Both the position numbers and the translations under genes were made by a program. The notes beneath the pieces were generated by a model. That model saw nothing but the letters and a program-made list of their open reading frames with translations, was not told where the DNA came from and did no database searches. From positions 1 to 64,000 of the IMG/VR virus record IMGVR_UViG_3300027917_000042: a stretch of 64,000 nucleotides of DNA; one strand, 5' to 3'. Shown here in pieces: positions 48,725 to 58,282 of the stretch; position 1 is the first letter of the stretch, and the number at the start of each line of letters is the position of its first letter. The DNA comes from a virus.

Positions 48725-49639
48725 TTACGCGGTGCCGGAGCTGCCGAACGCAGCGCGATAGTCGGACCAGCCGAAGCTGTACCGCTCACGCGCCTTGTAC
48801 CGCATGTTGCCGGTCTCGAAGTCACCCTCGATGCCGCGCTGGATGCCCTTCCGCACCATGTGCTTCAGACCATCCGGGCAGTCGGTGAGCAGGAACCATG
48901 CGTTGGCGTCGGTGAACCTGTGGTTCACGTGAACGCCGCCGGGGAGCATGCCCATCGACTTCATCGCGTTGACATCGTTGTCAGCCGTGCCCGGGCGATA
49001 GGGCGAGGCCACCAGACGCTCGGCCACGAACATCAGGTCTGACGGGATTGCCAGCTTCTGAGCCCGGACGGCGATCGGGATGCCCCGCTCATCGACGTAC
49101 TTGCTGATGGCGATGAACGCCTCTTCGAGTGACGTCTCCGAGAGGTCGGCCTGCGTGGCGAAGGTGTTCGCCTGCGTGCCGCCGCCCCAGAGCGGATGCA
49201 CGGTGCTGAACAGCGGTACTGCATCACCACCCGGGAAGTTCACATCGAAGCCATTGTTGAAGATGGCTGCGCCCTTCACTTCCTTGGTGTGCTGCATGGA
49301 CCGGGCCAGCGCCCGTGCATACTTGCCACCGATCGAGCCGTAGAGGTTGTCCTCTTCCGCTTCCTCGGTCAGCGCGAAAGCCAGCGCGATCGTCTCGTGG
49401 ACGTACCTGCTGACGAACGCTTCGCCACCGGCATCGTAGGACACCGGGCCACCCTCGGGCTTGACCGGAGCCCCGGCCAGACCTGCGAGCAGCACGTCTT
49501 CCTCGTATGCCTTGTTGGACTGGTTGATCTCGAACAGGGGACGCCACTCGTTGGGATAGCGGCGATACTCCATACCGAAGACCGTGTTGAGCCCTTCCTG
49601 CAGTTCTTTGCGGAAGGTTGCGCGATTCATGGTTGCCAT
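48725..49639 (-). CDS. Major capsid protein (304 aa)
   Basis: A 304-residue protein with ribosome-binding site GGGAGG. 'MNRATFRKELQEGLNTVFGM' and 'RYPNEWRPLFEI' open it, 'AFALTEEAEEDNLYGSIGGK' is a helical E-loop region, and 'RERYSFGWSDYRAAFGSSG' closes it; the pattern matches major capsid proteins of the HK97 fold, of the Mu gpT-like group. Position between scaffold and decoration genes supports the call. The length is normal for this group. Confidence 0.9.
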   Translation of the reverse strand: MATMNRATFRKELQEGLNTVFGMEYRRYPNEWRPLFEINQSNKAYEEDVLLAGLAGAPVKPEGGPVSYDAGGEAFVSRYVHETIALAFALTEEAEEDNLYGSIGGKYARALARSMQHTKEVKGAAIFNNGFDVNFPGGDAVPLFSTVHPLWGGGTQANTFATQADLSETSLEEAFIAISKYVDERGIPIAVRAQKLAIPSDLMFVAERLVASPYRPGTADNDVNAMKSMGMLPGGVHVNHRFTDANAWFLLTDCPDGLKHMVRKGIQRGIEGDFETGNMRYKARERYSFGWSDYRAAFGSSGTA

Positions 49640-49654
49640 GATCTAAAACCTCCC

Positions 49655-50239
49655 TTAGAACGTGGTTGTGGTGCTGCCCTTCTCATGAGTGAGAATCGAG
49701 CAACGCACTTTGGCGAAAGCACCGTATTCGGTAAGCGAAATACCGTCGATGCCGGGGGCAAGCCCTTCGACCTTGACCTGCGGGGCCCCGGTCTGAGCTT
49801 GATCGATGTAACCGCCGCTACGGCCATTGGCCGCGTTGCCGGTTCCGTTCTGCCACTCGAACGCCGCGCCCACGTCCGTCGCAGCGACGGTCGTGATCTG
49901 AGCGATGAGTTCCAGTTTCGGGTCGTCGTACACATACGCGATGCACGTAGTGCCGGTCGCCAACGTCGTGTCGGCGGGCCAGTACTGGCTGAACTTCACG
50001 TCACCGTTGGCATCGACATACTGGCACCCGGCGAAAACGCCGAGAACCCGAGCTGCCGTGCCGTCCGGGCAAAGTTCAATCACTCGGCCACCAGTGGTGG
50101 CGTCGGATCGAACCAGATCCCCGGAAAAGATGGACGTGTCGTAAGCCGAGGCGATCTCGTACTCGTTGAGCCTGTTCGGGCAGCCACCCGCCTGATGGAC
50201 GTTTGGGCGGAACCCGAATGGCGCGTTTACGTTTGCCAT
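49655..50239 (-). CDS. Putative head decoration/structural protein (194 aa)
   Basis: A 194-residue protein beginning MANVNAPFGFRPNVHQAGGC, a start common to phage head structural proteins encoded next to the capsid. Beta-rich with 'FSGDLVRSDATTGGRVIELC' and 'PKLELIAQITTVAATDVGAA'. Likely a decoration or cement protein. Two cysteines. The gene is 15 bases from the capsid gene start. Confidence 0.75.
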   Translation of the reverse strand: MANVNAPFGFRPNVHQAGGCPNRLNEYEIASAYDTSIFSGDLVRSDATTGGRVIELCPDGTAARVLGVFAGCQYVDANGDVKFSQYWPADTTLATGTTCIAYVYDDPKLELIAQITTVAATDVGAAFEWQNGTGNAANGRSGGYIDQAQTGAPQVKVEGLAPGIDGISLTEYGAFAKVRCSILTHEKGSTTTTF

Positions 50240-50250
50240 TGAGCTTTACC

Positions 50251-50838
50251 TCACTCGTTGTCGGCCACTTCCACCCTTCTTCCTACTGTACGGGCGGGAT
50301 GCGTGACCGCAGTCCTGTGATCGCGAACGATCGGAGGTCCGCCAGCTATCTGGGAGTTCTCCAGATCGACTTCGACCGAGTACATCTGGAGCCGTCTGCG
50401 CTCCTGTTCGTCGGCCTTAATCTCCTCGAAGATCTCCTCCGGCAGCTCGCAGAGGATCAGATCGTTCACCGCGAATACCCCATCCCCTGACGAAGACTTC
50501 GTGCAGAACATCTTCCACTCATCGGGAATCGTTTCTGCTGGCCGGGGAGCCCAGCCAATGCGAAATGCTTTGTTCAGGTTCATGGGGTCGTCCTCACCGC
50601 GCACAGTCCGGCGGATCCATCTCTGGACCATTCCTTCCCTCGGTGGCGGAGCATCGAGAGCGGTTCCCCGATCCCATGGCTTCGCCTTCGCTTGGTGGGT
50701 GGCACGCTCCGCCGACAGCTCGTCCACACGGCTGCCGTGTCCACGTTCTACTTCGTGGGTGCCCACGGTCGGGACAGGGCGGTTGCCCGTACCAACGGCG
50801 GGATTGCTCTTCCTGCTGGGTGCTTTGCTTCTGGTCAT
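50251..50838 (-). CDS. Hypothetical assembly-region protein (195 aa)
   Basis: A 195-residue protein. The first 85 residues are basic, Pro/Arg-rich and probably disordered; from 'MNLNKAFRIGWAPRPAETIP' on it is a compact domain with 'GDGVFAVNDLILCELPEEIF' and a helix 'EEIKADEQERRRLQM'. Similar proteins occur between scaffold and capsid genes of podophages without a defined role. Start overlaps the scaffold gene's stop (ATGA). Confidence 0.7.
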   Translation of the reverse strand: MTRSKAPSRKSNPAVGTGNRPVPTVGTHEVERGHGSRVDELSAERATHQAKAKPWDRGTALDAPPPREGMVQRWIRRTVRGEDDPMNLNKAFRIGWAPRPAETIPDEWKMFCTKSSSGDGVFAVNDLILCELPEEIFEEIKADEQERRRLQMYSVEVDLENSQIAGGPPIVRDHRTAVTHPARTVGRRVEVADNE

Positions 50839-51836
50839 CGGTTCGCCTCCTGAAGTTCGGCCTCGCGCTTGTTGCGAGCGAACTCCTTCAGGGTTTCGGG
50901 GTCGTTGGTGTCGAGGCCGAATGTGCGCATGACCCTGAAGTCATTGTCATCCAGCGTTACCTTCGAACCGAGCCCTGTGGTCTTGCCCGATGTCCGGTCT
51001 TCGCCACTCCCAGTCGGCGCAACGGGAGGTCTCTCCCGATTGCGCTTGCCTGACGGCGTCAGGTCTTCATCGTCGAAAAGTTCCGGGGCCTTTTCTTTAA
51101 GACGCCGGTCCAGTTCCTCGAAGTACTCCTCGGTCTGGGGATCGTACCCATCCTTGAAGACTTCTTTGTCCAGCCGGTTGACCAGCCGGGTTTGCCGCTC
51201 GAAGCCCTTCATGCCGTACCAGTCCGAATGGTTACCCATCCAGTCATCGGCATACGGGTTCTCATCAGGTTTGCCGGACGGCTTCCCGCTTCGCGTCGAG
51301 CCAGAATCGTCATTCTCGCCCATCAGCTCAGCGGCCTTCTTGGCGACTTTAAGTTCCGCCTGAAGATCGGTCATCTTGCGAGTGAGACTGAGCTGGGTCT
51401 TGGTTTCGCCTTTCTCGATGGCGTCCTCCAGCTGCTTCTCGATGTCGCCGATGTTGCGCTCAATCTCGTTTAGCTCACGCTCGGAATGTGAGCTTTCCAG
51501 CTTCTTTAACCGGGCTTCGAGGCGAGCGTTCTGCTCGCGAATTTCCCGAGCTTCATCCTGCGCCTTCTTTTTAGCCCGTTGCTCACGAGAGAGGCGATCA
51601 CGAAACTTCTTGCTGAACTTATCGTCACCGCTGTCCTCTTCACCCTCATCCGCCTTGCCTTTGGCTCCCTTGGAGGCATCGGCATCGTCGGACGGTTTCC
51701 GGGCATCGTCGGCAGCGCCATCGTCAGGGGCTACCTCGCGAATGCCTTTCGACTCGGCTTCGAGGTCAACCTCCACAGCTTTGCCGTCCGGCACGCCATG
51801 GAGATCTTCGAATTGAATTTCATACTTTTCGGACAT
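50835..51836 (-). CDS. Scaffolding protein (333 aa)
   Basis: A 333-residue, highly charged protein. The N-terminal third is acidic and disordered ('PSDDADASKGAKGKADEGEE'), the centre is a long coiled coil ('EIREQNARLEARLKKLESSH' on), and the C-terminus is a short helical domain with 'GLDTNDPETLKEFARNKREA'. Position just upstream of the capsid gene in transcription order and this composition are those of phage scaffolds, which guide capsid assembly and leave before packaging. Confidence 0.85.
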   Translation of the reverse strand: MSEKYEIQFEDLHGVPDGKAVEVDLEAESKGIREVAPDDGAADDARKPSDDADASKGAKGKADEGEEDSGDDKFSKKFRDRLSREQRAKKKAQDEAREIREQNARLEARLKKLESSHSERELNEIERNIGDIEKQLEDAIEKGETKTQLSLTRKMTDLQAELKVAKKAAELMGENDDSGSTRSGKPSGKPDENPYADDWMGNHSDWYGMKGFERQTRLVNRLDKEVFKDGYDPQTEEYFEELDRRLKEKAPELFDDEDLTPSGKRNRERPPVAPTGSGEDRTSGKTTGLGSKVTLDDNDFRVMRTFGLDTNDPETLKEFARNKREAELQEANR

Positions 51837-51880
51837 AATCTTGCCTTCGATTATAGGGTTGCTGACTCAGTCAGGACAAG

Positions 51881-52273
51881 CTAAACCCATTGCTTGTACA
51901 AACTGGGATTTCCGACCACGGCAAGGATCTCGTCGTCGTTCAGGATCACGTACTCGCGCCCGTCCCGCATCTGAATCCTGCGCCCCGCCTGTGTGTGGTA
52001 CTGGACCCACGAGCCGATCTCCGGCTTATGGACCTCGTCCGCCATCGACAGGCCGGACTTGGTCTTCTCCTTGTAGGCCAGCGAACCCATGTCCACTACC
52101 CGCCCGTAAGAGGCCAGCAACGCCGTCGTGTCGAGGACTTCCTGAGGCAGGGCAATACCTCCCTCAGTGGTATCCGGGGGCCGGTAAGGCTCGACCAGAA
52201 TCCGCCACAGCAGCGGCTTCGGTCGCTCAGGCTCGGCCTCAGGCGGAATGAACGGCACTTCTTGCGTACTCAT
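51881..52273 (-). CDS. GroES-like co-chaperonin (130 aa)
   Basis: ATG ending 52273 overlaps the upstream stop (ATGA); the frame continues to 52366. The 130-residue protein has the Cpn10 fold order: 'PLLWRILVEPYRPPDTTEGG' (core strand and the T-x-GG-I-x-LP start of the mobile loop), 'IALPQEVLDTTALLASYGRV', then 'EIGSWVQYHTQAGRRIQM' and 'EYVILNDDEILAVVG', as in GroES where the chain ends with K-x-Y-I-V-x-x-x-D-I-L-A. A 20-residue N-terminal extension is added. In phage T4 and relatives a similar protein (gp31) makes host GroEL fold the capsid protein; its position among the head genes fits this. Confidence 0.88.
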   Translation of the reverse strand: MSTQEVPFIPPEAEPERPKPLLWRILVEPYRPPDTTEGGIALPQEVLDTTALLASYGRVVDMGSLAYKEKTKSGLSMADEVHKPEIGSWVQYHTQAGRRIQMRDGREYVILNDDEILAVVGNPSLYKQWV

Positions 52274-52485
52274 TCGCCGTCCTGCTCGTCCATGTCCAGC
52301 TCCAGCTTGCGCATCATGGCGCGGGCCGTCTCGACCGCACGCATCATGCCCTTGTTGATGCCGCACTGTTCACGGTACGTCTCCATGTTGGCGCAGCCGC
52401 CCTGTCCGATGTTTGCCGACCGAGCTGCAATATCGGCCTGACAATTCCGGTCCAAATCATTCACGAATCTTGCGAGTAGGTTCAC
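52270..52485 (-). CDS. Small hypothetical protein (71 aa)
   Basis: GTG start with GGAGT upstream. The 71-residue, helical product starts MNLLARFVNDLDRNCQADIA and includes 'ETYREQCGINKGMMRAVETA'. Three cysteines. It lies between the portal-adjacent 52457 gene and the GroES-like gene, with stop/start overlap to the latter. Function unknown. Confidence 0.6.
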   Translation of the reverse strand: MNLLARFVNDLDRNCQADIAARSANIGQGGCANMETYREQCGINKGMMRAVETARAMMRKLELDMDEQDGE

Positions 52486-52639
52486 TTGATACTCCTGCTA
52501 GAAATTCGAGCAGTGCTCTGTATGAGAGACCCGTCTCCTGACTGGAGCGGGCAAATTTCCGAGGGGACACGTTCCGCACGCCCCGCTTTCGCAGGAACGC
52601 TCGGGCAGCCCGGACGTCCTCAGGCTTTACGTGCGCCAT
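52457..52639 (-). CDS. Small hypothetical basic protein (60 aa)
   Basis: A 60-residue basic helical protein starting MAHVKPEDVRAARAFLRKRG. A helix-turn-helix-like pattern (VSPRKFARSSQETGLSYRAL) is visible but the sequence is too short to classify. It overlaps the portal gene's end by 20 bases and the 52270 gene by 29. Function unknown. Confidence 0.6.
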   Translation of the reverse strand: MAHVKPEDVRAARAFLRKRGVRNVSPRKFARSSQETGLSYRALLEFLAGVSSEPTRKIRE

Positions 52640-55121
52640 CTTGATTTCCTGACGCCTTCGCTTTCTGGTTTTGCCTCTTTATCTCAGCTTCGGTCTCCTT
52701 GTCTTCGCGCTTCTGTTCCCGCTTGAATTCACGGTCTTCGCGGGCTTGTTCGCGCCGCGACTCAGCGTCCTTGCGGGCCTCTTCTGCCATTGCCATCAGC
52801 TCACGCCGGGCTTCCTCGGTCAGGGCCGCTTCCGCAGCCTGACGGAGTTTCTCGGCGTGCGCCTCGGCCTCCCGTGCCAGACGGTTCTGGTGTTCCTCAT
52901 CCTTGCGTCGCTCTTCGTTCTCGAAGGCGATCTGCTTGAACTCTTCCTCGCTGGGCGGCGGCTCGGACTGCGGCATCAGCTCCATGGTGCCTTCCATGGC
53001 CGCAGCCTGTGCGATCAGCGCCTCCACCTCGGGGGCCAGCTCTTCCTGCTCCTCGTCGTTGCCGTCGAGATCCAGCGGCGGCAGCACGCCTTCCAGACGG
53101 GCATTCATGTTGACCCAGTACTTGTGGGCGTAATGCTCGGCGAGGTGTGCTTCGAGAATTGGCCCGGCCACCATCATGGCCTCGTCGTTCAGGCCCTGCA
53201 TGAAGCTCATGTGGACCTGTATGTGAGCGTCGTGGTCCTGTTCGAGGAATGCCTTGGCCGCTCGCCCGGTCAGCATCTTGGCATTCTCGGTCACCGGGTC
53301 GCAACGCTTGACCTCGTTGCTGACCAGCAGTTCCTCGTAATCGGGGATTCTGATGGCCTGCAGGAACCGCTCCTCGACCTTGTTGCGGTCGTAGAGGTCA
53401 GGGGCCATTTGTGACCGCTCCAGCAGCGCCTGCGCCTGCGCGATGCGCTGGGTCGAGCTGAACACGTTGGGATCCGACACCGGCACCACGTCCACGCGCC
53501 CGTCGTAGTCCTGCTGGTAGACCTGCTTGGACTCGCCGTCGATCTCGTAGGGATACTCCTGCGGCAGCCACTCGAAGTTCAGTTCGGCCCTAAGCTGGAA
53601 TTCTTCCGCCTGACTCATGTGCAGGCGGCGGTGAACGCCGGAGAACACCTTCGATGCCTGCTCGATCAGGGCCACCGTGGTGCCAACGGGCCCCGTGTTG
53701 GGCGCGTCGCCGACGTTCTCGTCGGTGATCGAGGCGAACCTGCGGCCCGCGTCCGTGATGACGTTGAACAGTTCCACGAGCGCCGGGGACGGTTGTTTGA
53801 ACGGTGGCGTGTAGAACGCCCGGGACAGCTCCTCGGCGGTCATGTCGCATTCTTTGTACAGCCCCGGAGTGATGTGGTTGTCGCCCTTCGCCAGCTTGGC
53901 GTCCTTCGACATGAATCCGCCCTGCATGTTCGAAAATGCAGCGGAATCCAGCAGGGCCCGGATGGTGCCACTGGAGGTCTCGGCCACGGAGCCGATCATG
54001 TGCAGCAGGCCGAAGCCGTAGAACCCGAGACCCGGCAGGTAACGGTAATGGGTGAACCAGACCCGCTTCAGGCACTTGTCGTCCTGCTCCTTCCAGTTGC
54101 GGCGGATCGACAGAATCTTGCGGGACTCGTTCTCGATGGTGATCACGTAGGGCAGCGGCACGTCTTTCTTGCCGTACCGCTTCTGATCAGGCTCGAACTC
54201 CCAGTCCATGTGGCATTCGTAGACCGTGTACATCCGGTCATGCTCATCGACGCTGGGCGTGCGGCTGTCGGCTTCGTCCTCCATGGCCCGGCCCGAATCG
54301 TTGCCGATGGTGTCAGAGTCGATGTCGATGATCGTGTCGGGCAGCTCGACCTCGCGATAGAACTCGTTGTGAAACAGTTTCTTCAGCTGCACGTCGGTCA
54401 TGCGCATGCGGTGCGTGTAGCGCACGGCGGAGTGCAGGTCGGTGGCGGTGTAGGCGACGATCAGATCCTCGGCCTTCACGAACCGGCTGACCACCATGTC
54501 CTGCACCGTATCCGGGTAGGTCTTCTTGAAAGCAGACCCGGCCAACGGCAGGTAGAACAGCATCTGGTCGGTGTGCCAGAAGTACGCCTTGTCCTGATCC
54601 ACCATCTGGTAGTTCATGTGGTCCTTGACGCGCTCGGCCTGCTCGACCCGCTCCATGTCGCGTTTGCCTACGACTTTGGTCTTAACCGGGCCTTCGGACG
54701 GGAACGCTTCCTCGATCGCCCGCGCCTGAAACTGCACCACCGCTTCACCAATGAGCGGGTAAGTGACCGAGGAAGCGCCCTCGAATGGCAGATCCTCCAT
54801 CGGAATGTTTCTGAGGCCCAGTAGCTCCATGGCCTGATCCATGCGGCTCTGCCAGTCCTCGCGACTGTGCAGGTCGGCCTCGATCTTCCTCAGGGTCTTC
54901 TCCGCCAGCTCCATTTGCTCGCGGTCTGAGAGCTTATCGACGAGGTTCTCGCCATGACCTTTCGAGTCCATGCTGGAGACCCGGCGAGCGCCGGGGTTGA
55001 AATCCACCTCGACGCTCTTGCCGCGTCGCGTCACCCGCACGTCGCCATCGTCCAGCACGCCATCGGCTGGCATGTCGGTCTTCATCTCGGGCACCCGGGG
55101 TGCGTCCAGTAGTTTCGCCAT
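52620..55121 (-). CDS. Portal protein (833 aa)
   Basis: An 833-residue protein directly after the terminase. Helical wing and clip segments are visible ('EAFPSEGPVKTKVVGKRDME', 'YHWRYLPG'-like 'WFTHYRYLPGLGFYGFGLLH', 'IGSVAETSSGTIRALLDSAA', 'QGGFMSKDAKLAKGDNHITP'); these blocks are characteristic of large podophage portals that also form the barrel. The last 110 residues are an extremely charged Glu/Arg/Lys coiled coil (AREDREFKREQKREDKETEA). It forms the dodecameric DNA gate. Confidence 0.92.
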   Translation of the reverse strand: MAKLLDAPRVPEMKTDMPADGVLDDGDVRVTRRGKSVEVDFNPGARRVSSMDSKGHGENLVDKLSDREQMELAEKTLRKIEADLHSREDWQSRMDQAMELLGLRNIPMEDLPFEGASSVTYPLIGEAVVQFQARAIEEAFPSEGPVKTKVVGKRDMERVEQAERVKDHMNYQMVDQDKAYFWHTDQMLFYLPLAGSAFKKTYPDTVQDMVVSRFVKAEDLIVAYTATDLHSAVRYTHRMRMTDVQLKKLFHNEFYREVELPDTIIDIDSDTIGNDSGRAMEDEADSRTPSVDEHDRMYTVYECHMDWEFEPDQKRYGKKDVPLPYVITIENESRKILSIRRNWKEQDDKCLKRVWFTHYRYLPGLGFYGFGLLHMIGSVAETSSGTIRALLDSAAFSNMQGGFMSKDAKLAKGDNHITPGLYKECDMTAEELSRAFYTPPFKQPSPALVELFNVITDAGRRFASITDENVGDAPNTGPVGTTVALIEQASKVFSGVHRRLHMSQAEEFQLRAELNFEWLPQEYPYEIDGESKQVYQQDYDGRVDVVPVSDPNVFSSTQRIAQAQALLERSQMAPDLYDRNKVEERFLQAIRIPDYEELLVSNEVKRCDPVTENAKMLTGRAAKAFLEQDHDAHIQVHMSFMQGLNDEAMMVAGPILEAHLAEHYAHKYWVNMNARLEGVLPPLDLDGNDEEQEELAPEVEALIAQAAAMEGTMELMPQSEPPPSEEEFKQIAFENEERRKDEEHQNRLAREAEAHAEKLRQAAEAALTEEARRELMAMAEEARKDAESRREQAREDREFKREQKREDKETEAEIKRQNQKAKASGNQDGARKA

Positions 55122-55124
55122 GTC

Positions 55125-56798
55125 TTACCTCGCTGCCCCGCCGTACAGCCTGCGTTGTGCCGGGCCCTTCTTGAATTGATCCATGAGGTCGATGTCGTCG
55201 TCGTCCTCGTCCAGATACTCCACGTTCCAGCGCCGCCTGAGCCACAGGGCCATCAGGATCACCGTGTCGTGCATGTCATCGTATTCCGCCGCCGGGAACT
55301 GCACCGTCTGCTCGATCACTTCCTGTGCCCAGTTGCGATCGACGTAGAACATGCAGCCGCGCTCGAACACCAGTGACGCCGCATGCGTCCTGACAAACTT
55401 CGAGTCGCTCACCTTGATGCGTCGCACCGGCAGGGTTTCACCGTGGATGCGGGTGCGCTTCAGCTCCTGATACAGAGAGTGCCCGGATGCTTTCTTCTCG
55501 ATCAGGATGACGTCGGGGTTCCACTTGCGGGCGCTGGCCTTGGCCTCTTCACGCAGATCGGGGAAACCGACGCGCTCATTGTACCGTTCCAGCAGGATGG
55601 CGCAGAGACGCTTTTGGCCCTTGTACTGGGCGGTCCACGGTTGCCTCGGATCCAGCACCTCCTCGTGTTCGAAGATGCCCCACGTGGTGCGGGCCGAGTA
55701 GTCGTTGTCCTCGTTCTCCTCGAACGCCGTGTCGTATACCTGAACCACCATCGAGCAGACCGGCAGCTCGGCATCTTCCCATTTGCGCCAGTGCTTGCGC
55801 TTGATGATGTTGCCGCCCTCGGCCACAGGATCCTGCTGGATCTGCGCCGCGAATCCACGTTCGGTCAGTTCCAGCGCCAGCTCGGCCATTTCGCGCTGCC
55901 CGAATCGATCCGGGGCCAGCAGGTCGTCCTTGTTCTGGCGCGGATCCTGCCAGATGATCTGGTCCTTCTTCAGCGGCTCGGCGAACCGCTTCAGCCTGAC
56001 CGGCGGCGGGATGTCCTTCTCGGTCTTGTAATCGCGAGTGCCGGTGTCCTTGGCGATGGTCGTGCAGCGTCGATTGGGATCGAAGTAGCCGGGCAGGTTG
56101 AGGTGGACCCACATACCGGTGGTCAGGGCGTAGCCGCACAGGTCCATGTGATGACCGCGCTGGGCGATGATGACGCGGGCGGATCGTTTTGGATCGTTGC
56201 GCCGCGTGGACATGGTGTCGCGCCACCAGTCGATCACTGCGGCCCGTTTCACGTCGGAGTTGATCTCGCGCATGTTGTGCGGGTCGTCAACCACAATGCG
56301 GTGACCCCCCTCACCCGTGTTGCCGCCATCCACCGAGGTGGCGAGACGGTAACCATTATGGTTGTTCTGGAAGCGGCTCTTGATGTTCATGTCCCCGACC
56401 AGCGAGAACACGCCACCGAAGCGTTGCTGATACCACGGCGAGCGAATCAGCGCCCGGCATTTGACCGAGTCCCTGAGTGTCAGCTCTTTCTGGTAGGTGG
56501 AGAACAGCCACTGGGTCCACGGCAGCCACGTCCACTCCCATGCGGGCCAGAACACCGCACAGGTCAGTGACTTGGTGTGTCGGGGCGGGATGTTGATGAC
56601 GAGGTTGCGGATGTCACCGATCGACACGTAGGTCAGGTGGTCGCAGATCGCATCCAGATGAATGCCGCCGATAAATCGGCTGCCCGGCTCAATGATGTGC
56701 CATGCCCGTTGCACGAAGCGGCGCAGATCCCGCCGCATGTTCTCGATCTGGATCTCGGTGAACTGGTGGGCCAGCTGATATGCGGTGCCGACTTCCAT
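55125..56798 (-). CDS. terL: Large terminase subunit
   Basis: A 557-residue packaging motor. ATPase half: 'NIPPRHTKS' (residues 69-77) is the Walker A in its PPRH-x-KS form, and 'RIVVDDPHN' the Walker B. Nuclease half: 'VYDTAFEENEDND' near 370 supplies the first aspartate, and 'YDDMHDTVILMALW' near 510 the last acids of the RNase H-like fold. The C-terminus is an acidic stretch (YLDEDDDDIDLMDQF). No small terminase gene could be identified with confidence; the coiled-coil 58282 protein is one candidate by position only. Confidence 0.93.
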   Translation of the reverse strand: MEVGTAYQLAHQFTEIQIENMRRDLRRFVQRAWHIIEPGSRFIGGIHLDAICDHLTYVSIGDIRNLVINIPPRHTKSLTCAVFWPAWEWTWLPWTQWLFSTYQKELTLRDSVKCRALIRSPWYQQRFGGVFSLVGDMNIKSRFQNNHNGYRLATSVDGGNTGEGGHRIVVDDPHNMREINSDVKRAAVIDWWRDTMSTRRNDPKRSARVIIAQRGHHMDLCGYALTTGMWVHLNLPGYFDPNRRCTTIAKDTGTRDYKTEKDIPPPVRLKRFAEPLKKDQIIWQDPRQNKDDLLAPDRFGQREMAELALELTERGFAAQIQQDPVAEGGNIIKRKHWRKWEDAELPVCSMVVQVYDTAFEENEDNDYSARTTWGIFEHEEVLDPRQPWTAQYKGQKRLCAILLERYNERVGFPDLREEAKASARKWNPDVILIEKKASGHSLYQELKRTRIHGETLPVRRIKVSDSKFVRTHAASLVFERGCMFYVDRNWAQEVIEQTVQFPAAEYDDMHDTVILMALWLRRRWNVEYLDEDDDDIDLMDQFKKGPAQRRLYGGAAR

Positions 56799-58282
56799 CA
56801 GAGATCCTTCAGCCCGAGGAACTTGGCGAGCGTCAGCAGCTTGCCCTGCACGAACTCACCGAACGATCCGGCGGCGTTGTAGGTCACGGTCAGGGCGTTC
56901 CATACGGCAGCAGCGATGGAGGTCGTGTTGGTCATCTGGTCATCGACCGTGGTCGTGCCAGCATAGGTGGCCTCGTTGTCCCACACACCGCTGCCACGCA
57001 GCGTCATGCTGCCGGTCGTATTGTTGTCGTTAACCTGCACGCGGCCACTGGTCATATCCCACGAGAACGCAGCGGTGCTGGTCTTCTGCAAGAACTCAAC
57101 GCCGCCTGTCCAGCCGCGCCCCGCTACGATGGCATCATTGACGTTGAACTCCGGCGTCTGCGTCGGCCCGCCACCAGCGACGCCCGAATAACACTGATAG
57201 ATATTGAGCTGACCCGTGCCGATCATGTTCTGCGTGCCAATGAAACTGCACTCGAAGTAGAAACCCGCGCCAATCTCCATGTCTTGGATTACGCAACGCT
57301 CGATAAGGTTGGCGTTATCGAGGAAGCCATTGAGCAACGTCACATCCTGAACACGCAGGCTGTCGGTGTTGGCACTGTCAGGGATGACCAGTGAAGTCAC
57401 GGTTGCCCCTTCACCGATGATCCAATAATTCTTCGACAGATCAGTGCTAGCTGGCACTGTCTGGCTCGCATGAACGAATATCTTGGTAAGGCCAAGGCTA
57501 TCCGCGATAGCAAGCGCGTCAGGCCAGTTATCGGATGGCGCAGCCAGCGTGCCTGCCGGATAGTCCGTGCCCGAGATGGCTGTCGGTCGCGCCGGATCGA
57601 TGGTCACCCCGCCGCCATAGGCTGAGAACCTGATCTCGCTCAGTTCCTGAATCGTCGCCGAGGAGGACGTGGTCAGGATCACCTGCGTGCCCCACGTCGG
57701 CAGGATCGGCGAGATGATCGAGGCCGGAGCGCCGTCATCGATAGCCACGAGATTGCCGCCCGAGGTCCGCACCTGCACTACGTTCCAGATGGTGTAGTCG
57801 TCGCTGATGTCGAAATCGTTGTCGGTGCCGTTCTGGAGCGCCCTGACTTCCAGCTGAGTCGCGCTGATAACGCGCAGCACATCGCTCACCGAACGGTCGG
57901 TCCAGTTGACGAGGTAAGACCCCGGCGCGACATTCGCCGCCACGAAGTCGGCATTGGTGTCGGTCAGGGTCTGACGGTTGCGCTGGTCGGGTGGACCACT
58001 GGCGCTGGTAGCCGAGCCGGTCTCCGCCGGAGTGAAGCGCGGCTGGAACGCCAGCTGGAGGTTCTGCTCCTCGACCGTGATGGCAACCAGCACGCCGCCA
58101 CCGAGGTCTTCCTTGCCGGACGCATCGAGCAGATACGGGTAGGACATATTCTGGAAGTCGTCTTCCAGACTCCGCAGGGTGTCCACGTAGTCCTGCATGA
58201 TGATCTCGGTCGAGGGCGCGGCGATCTCCGCGTACCTCGGCGATACGTCTTGGACTACAACGATGTCTTCCCGGTCTGCCAT
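56798..58282 (-). CDS. Beta-helix-type structural protein (494 aa)
   Basis: A 494-residue protein. The N-terminus (MADREDIVVVQDVSPRYAEI) and following 'IIMQDYVDTLRSLEDDFQNM' look like a docking segment; from about 130 to 430 the sequence is repetitive beta ('VVQVRTSGGNLVAIDDGAPA', 'EFNVNDAIVAGRGWTGGVEF'), consistent with a right-handed beta-helix. The C-terminus has a hydrophobic helix. Probably a minor virion or fibre protein. Stop overlaps terL by one base. Confidence 0.75.
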   Translation of the reverse strand: MADREDIVVVQDVSPRYAEIAAPSTEIIMQDYVDTLRSLEDDFQNMSYPYLLDASGKEDLGGGVLVAITVEEQNLQLAFQPRFTPAETGSATSASGPPDQRNRQTLTDTNADFVAANVAPGSYLVNWTDRSVSDVLRVISATQLEVRALQNGTDNDFDISDDYTIWNVVQVRTSGGNLVAIDDGAPASIISPILPTWGTQVILTTSSSATIQELSEIRFSAYGGGVTIDPARPTAISGTDYPAGTLAAPSDNWPDALAIADSLGLTKIFVHASQTVPASTDLSKNYWIIGEGATVTSLVIPDSANTDSLRVQDVTLLNGFLDNANLIERCVIQDMEIGAGFYFECSFIGTQNMIGTGQLNIYQCYSGVAGGGPTQTPEFNVNDAIVAGRGWTGGVEFLQKTSTAAFSWDMTSGRVQVNDNNTTGSMTLRGSGVWDNEATYAGTTTVDDQMTNTTSIAAAVWNALTVTYNAAGSFGEFVQGKLLTLAKFLGLKDL

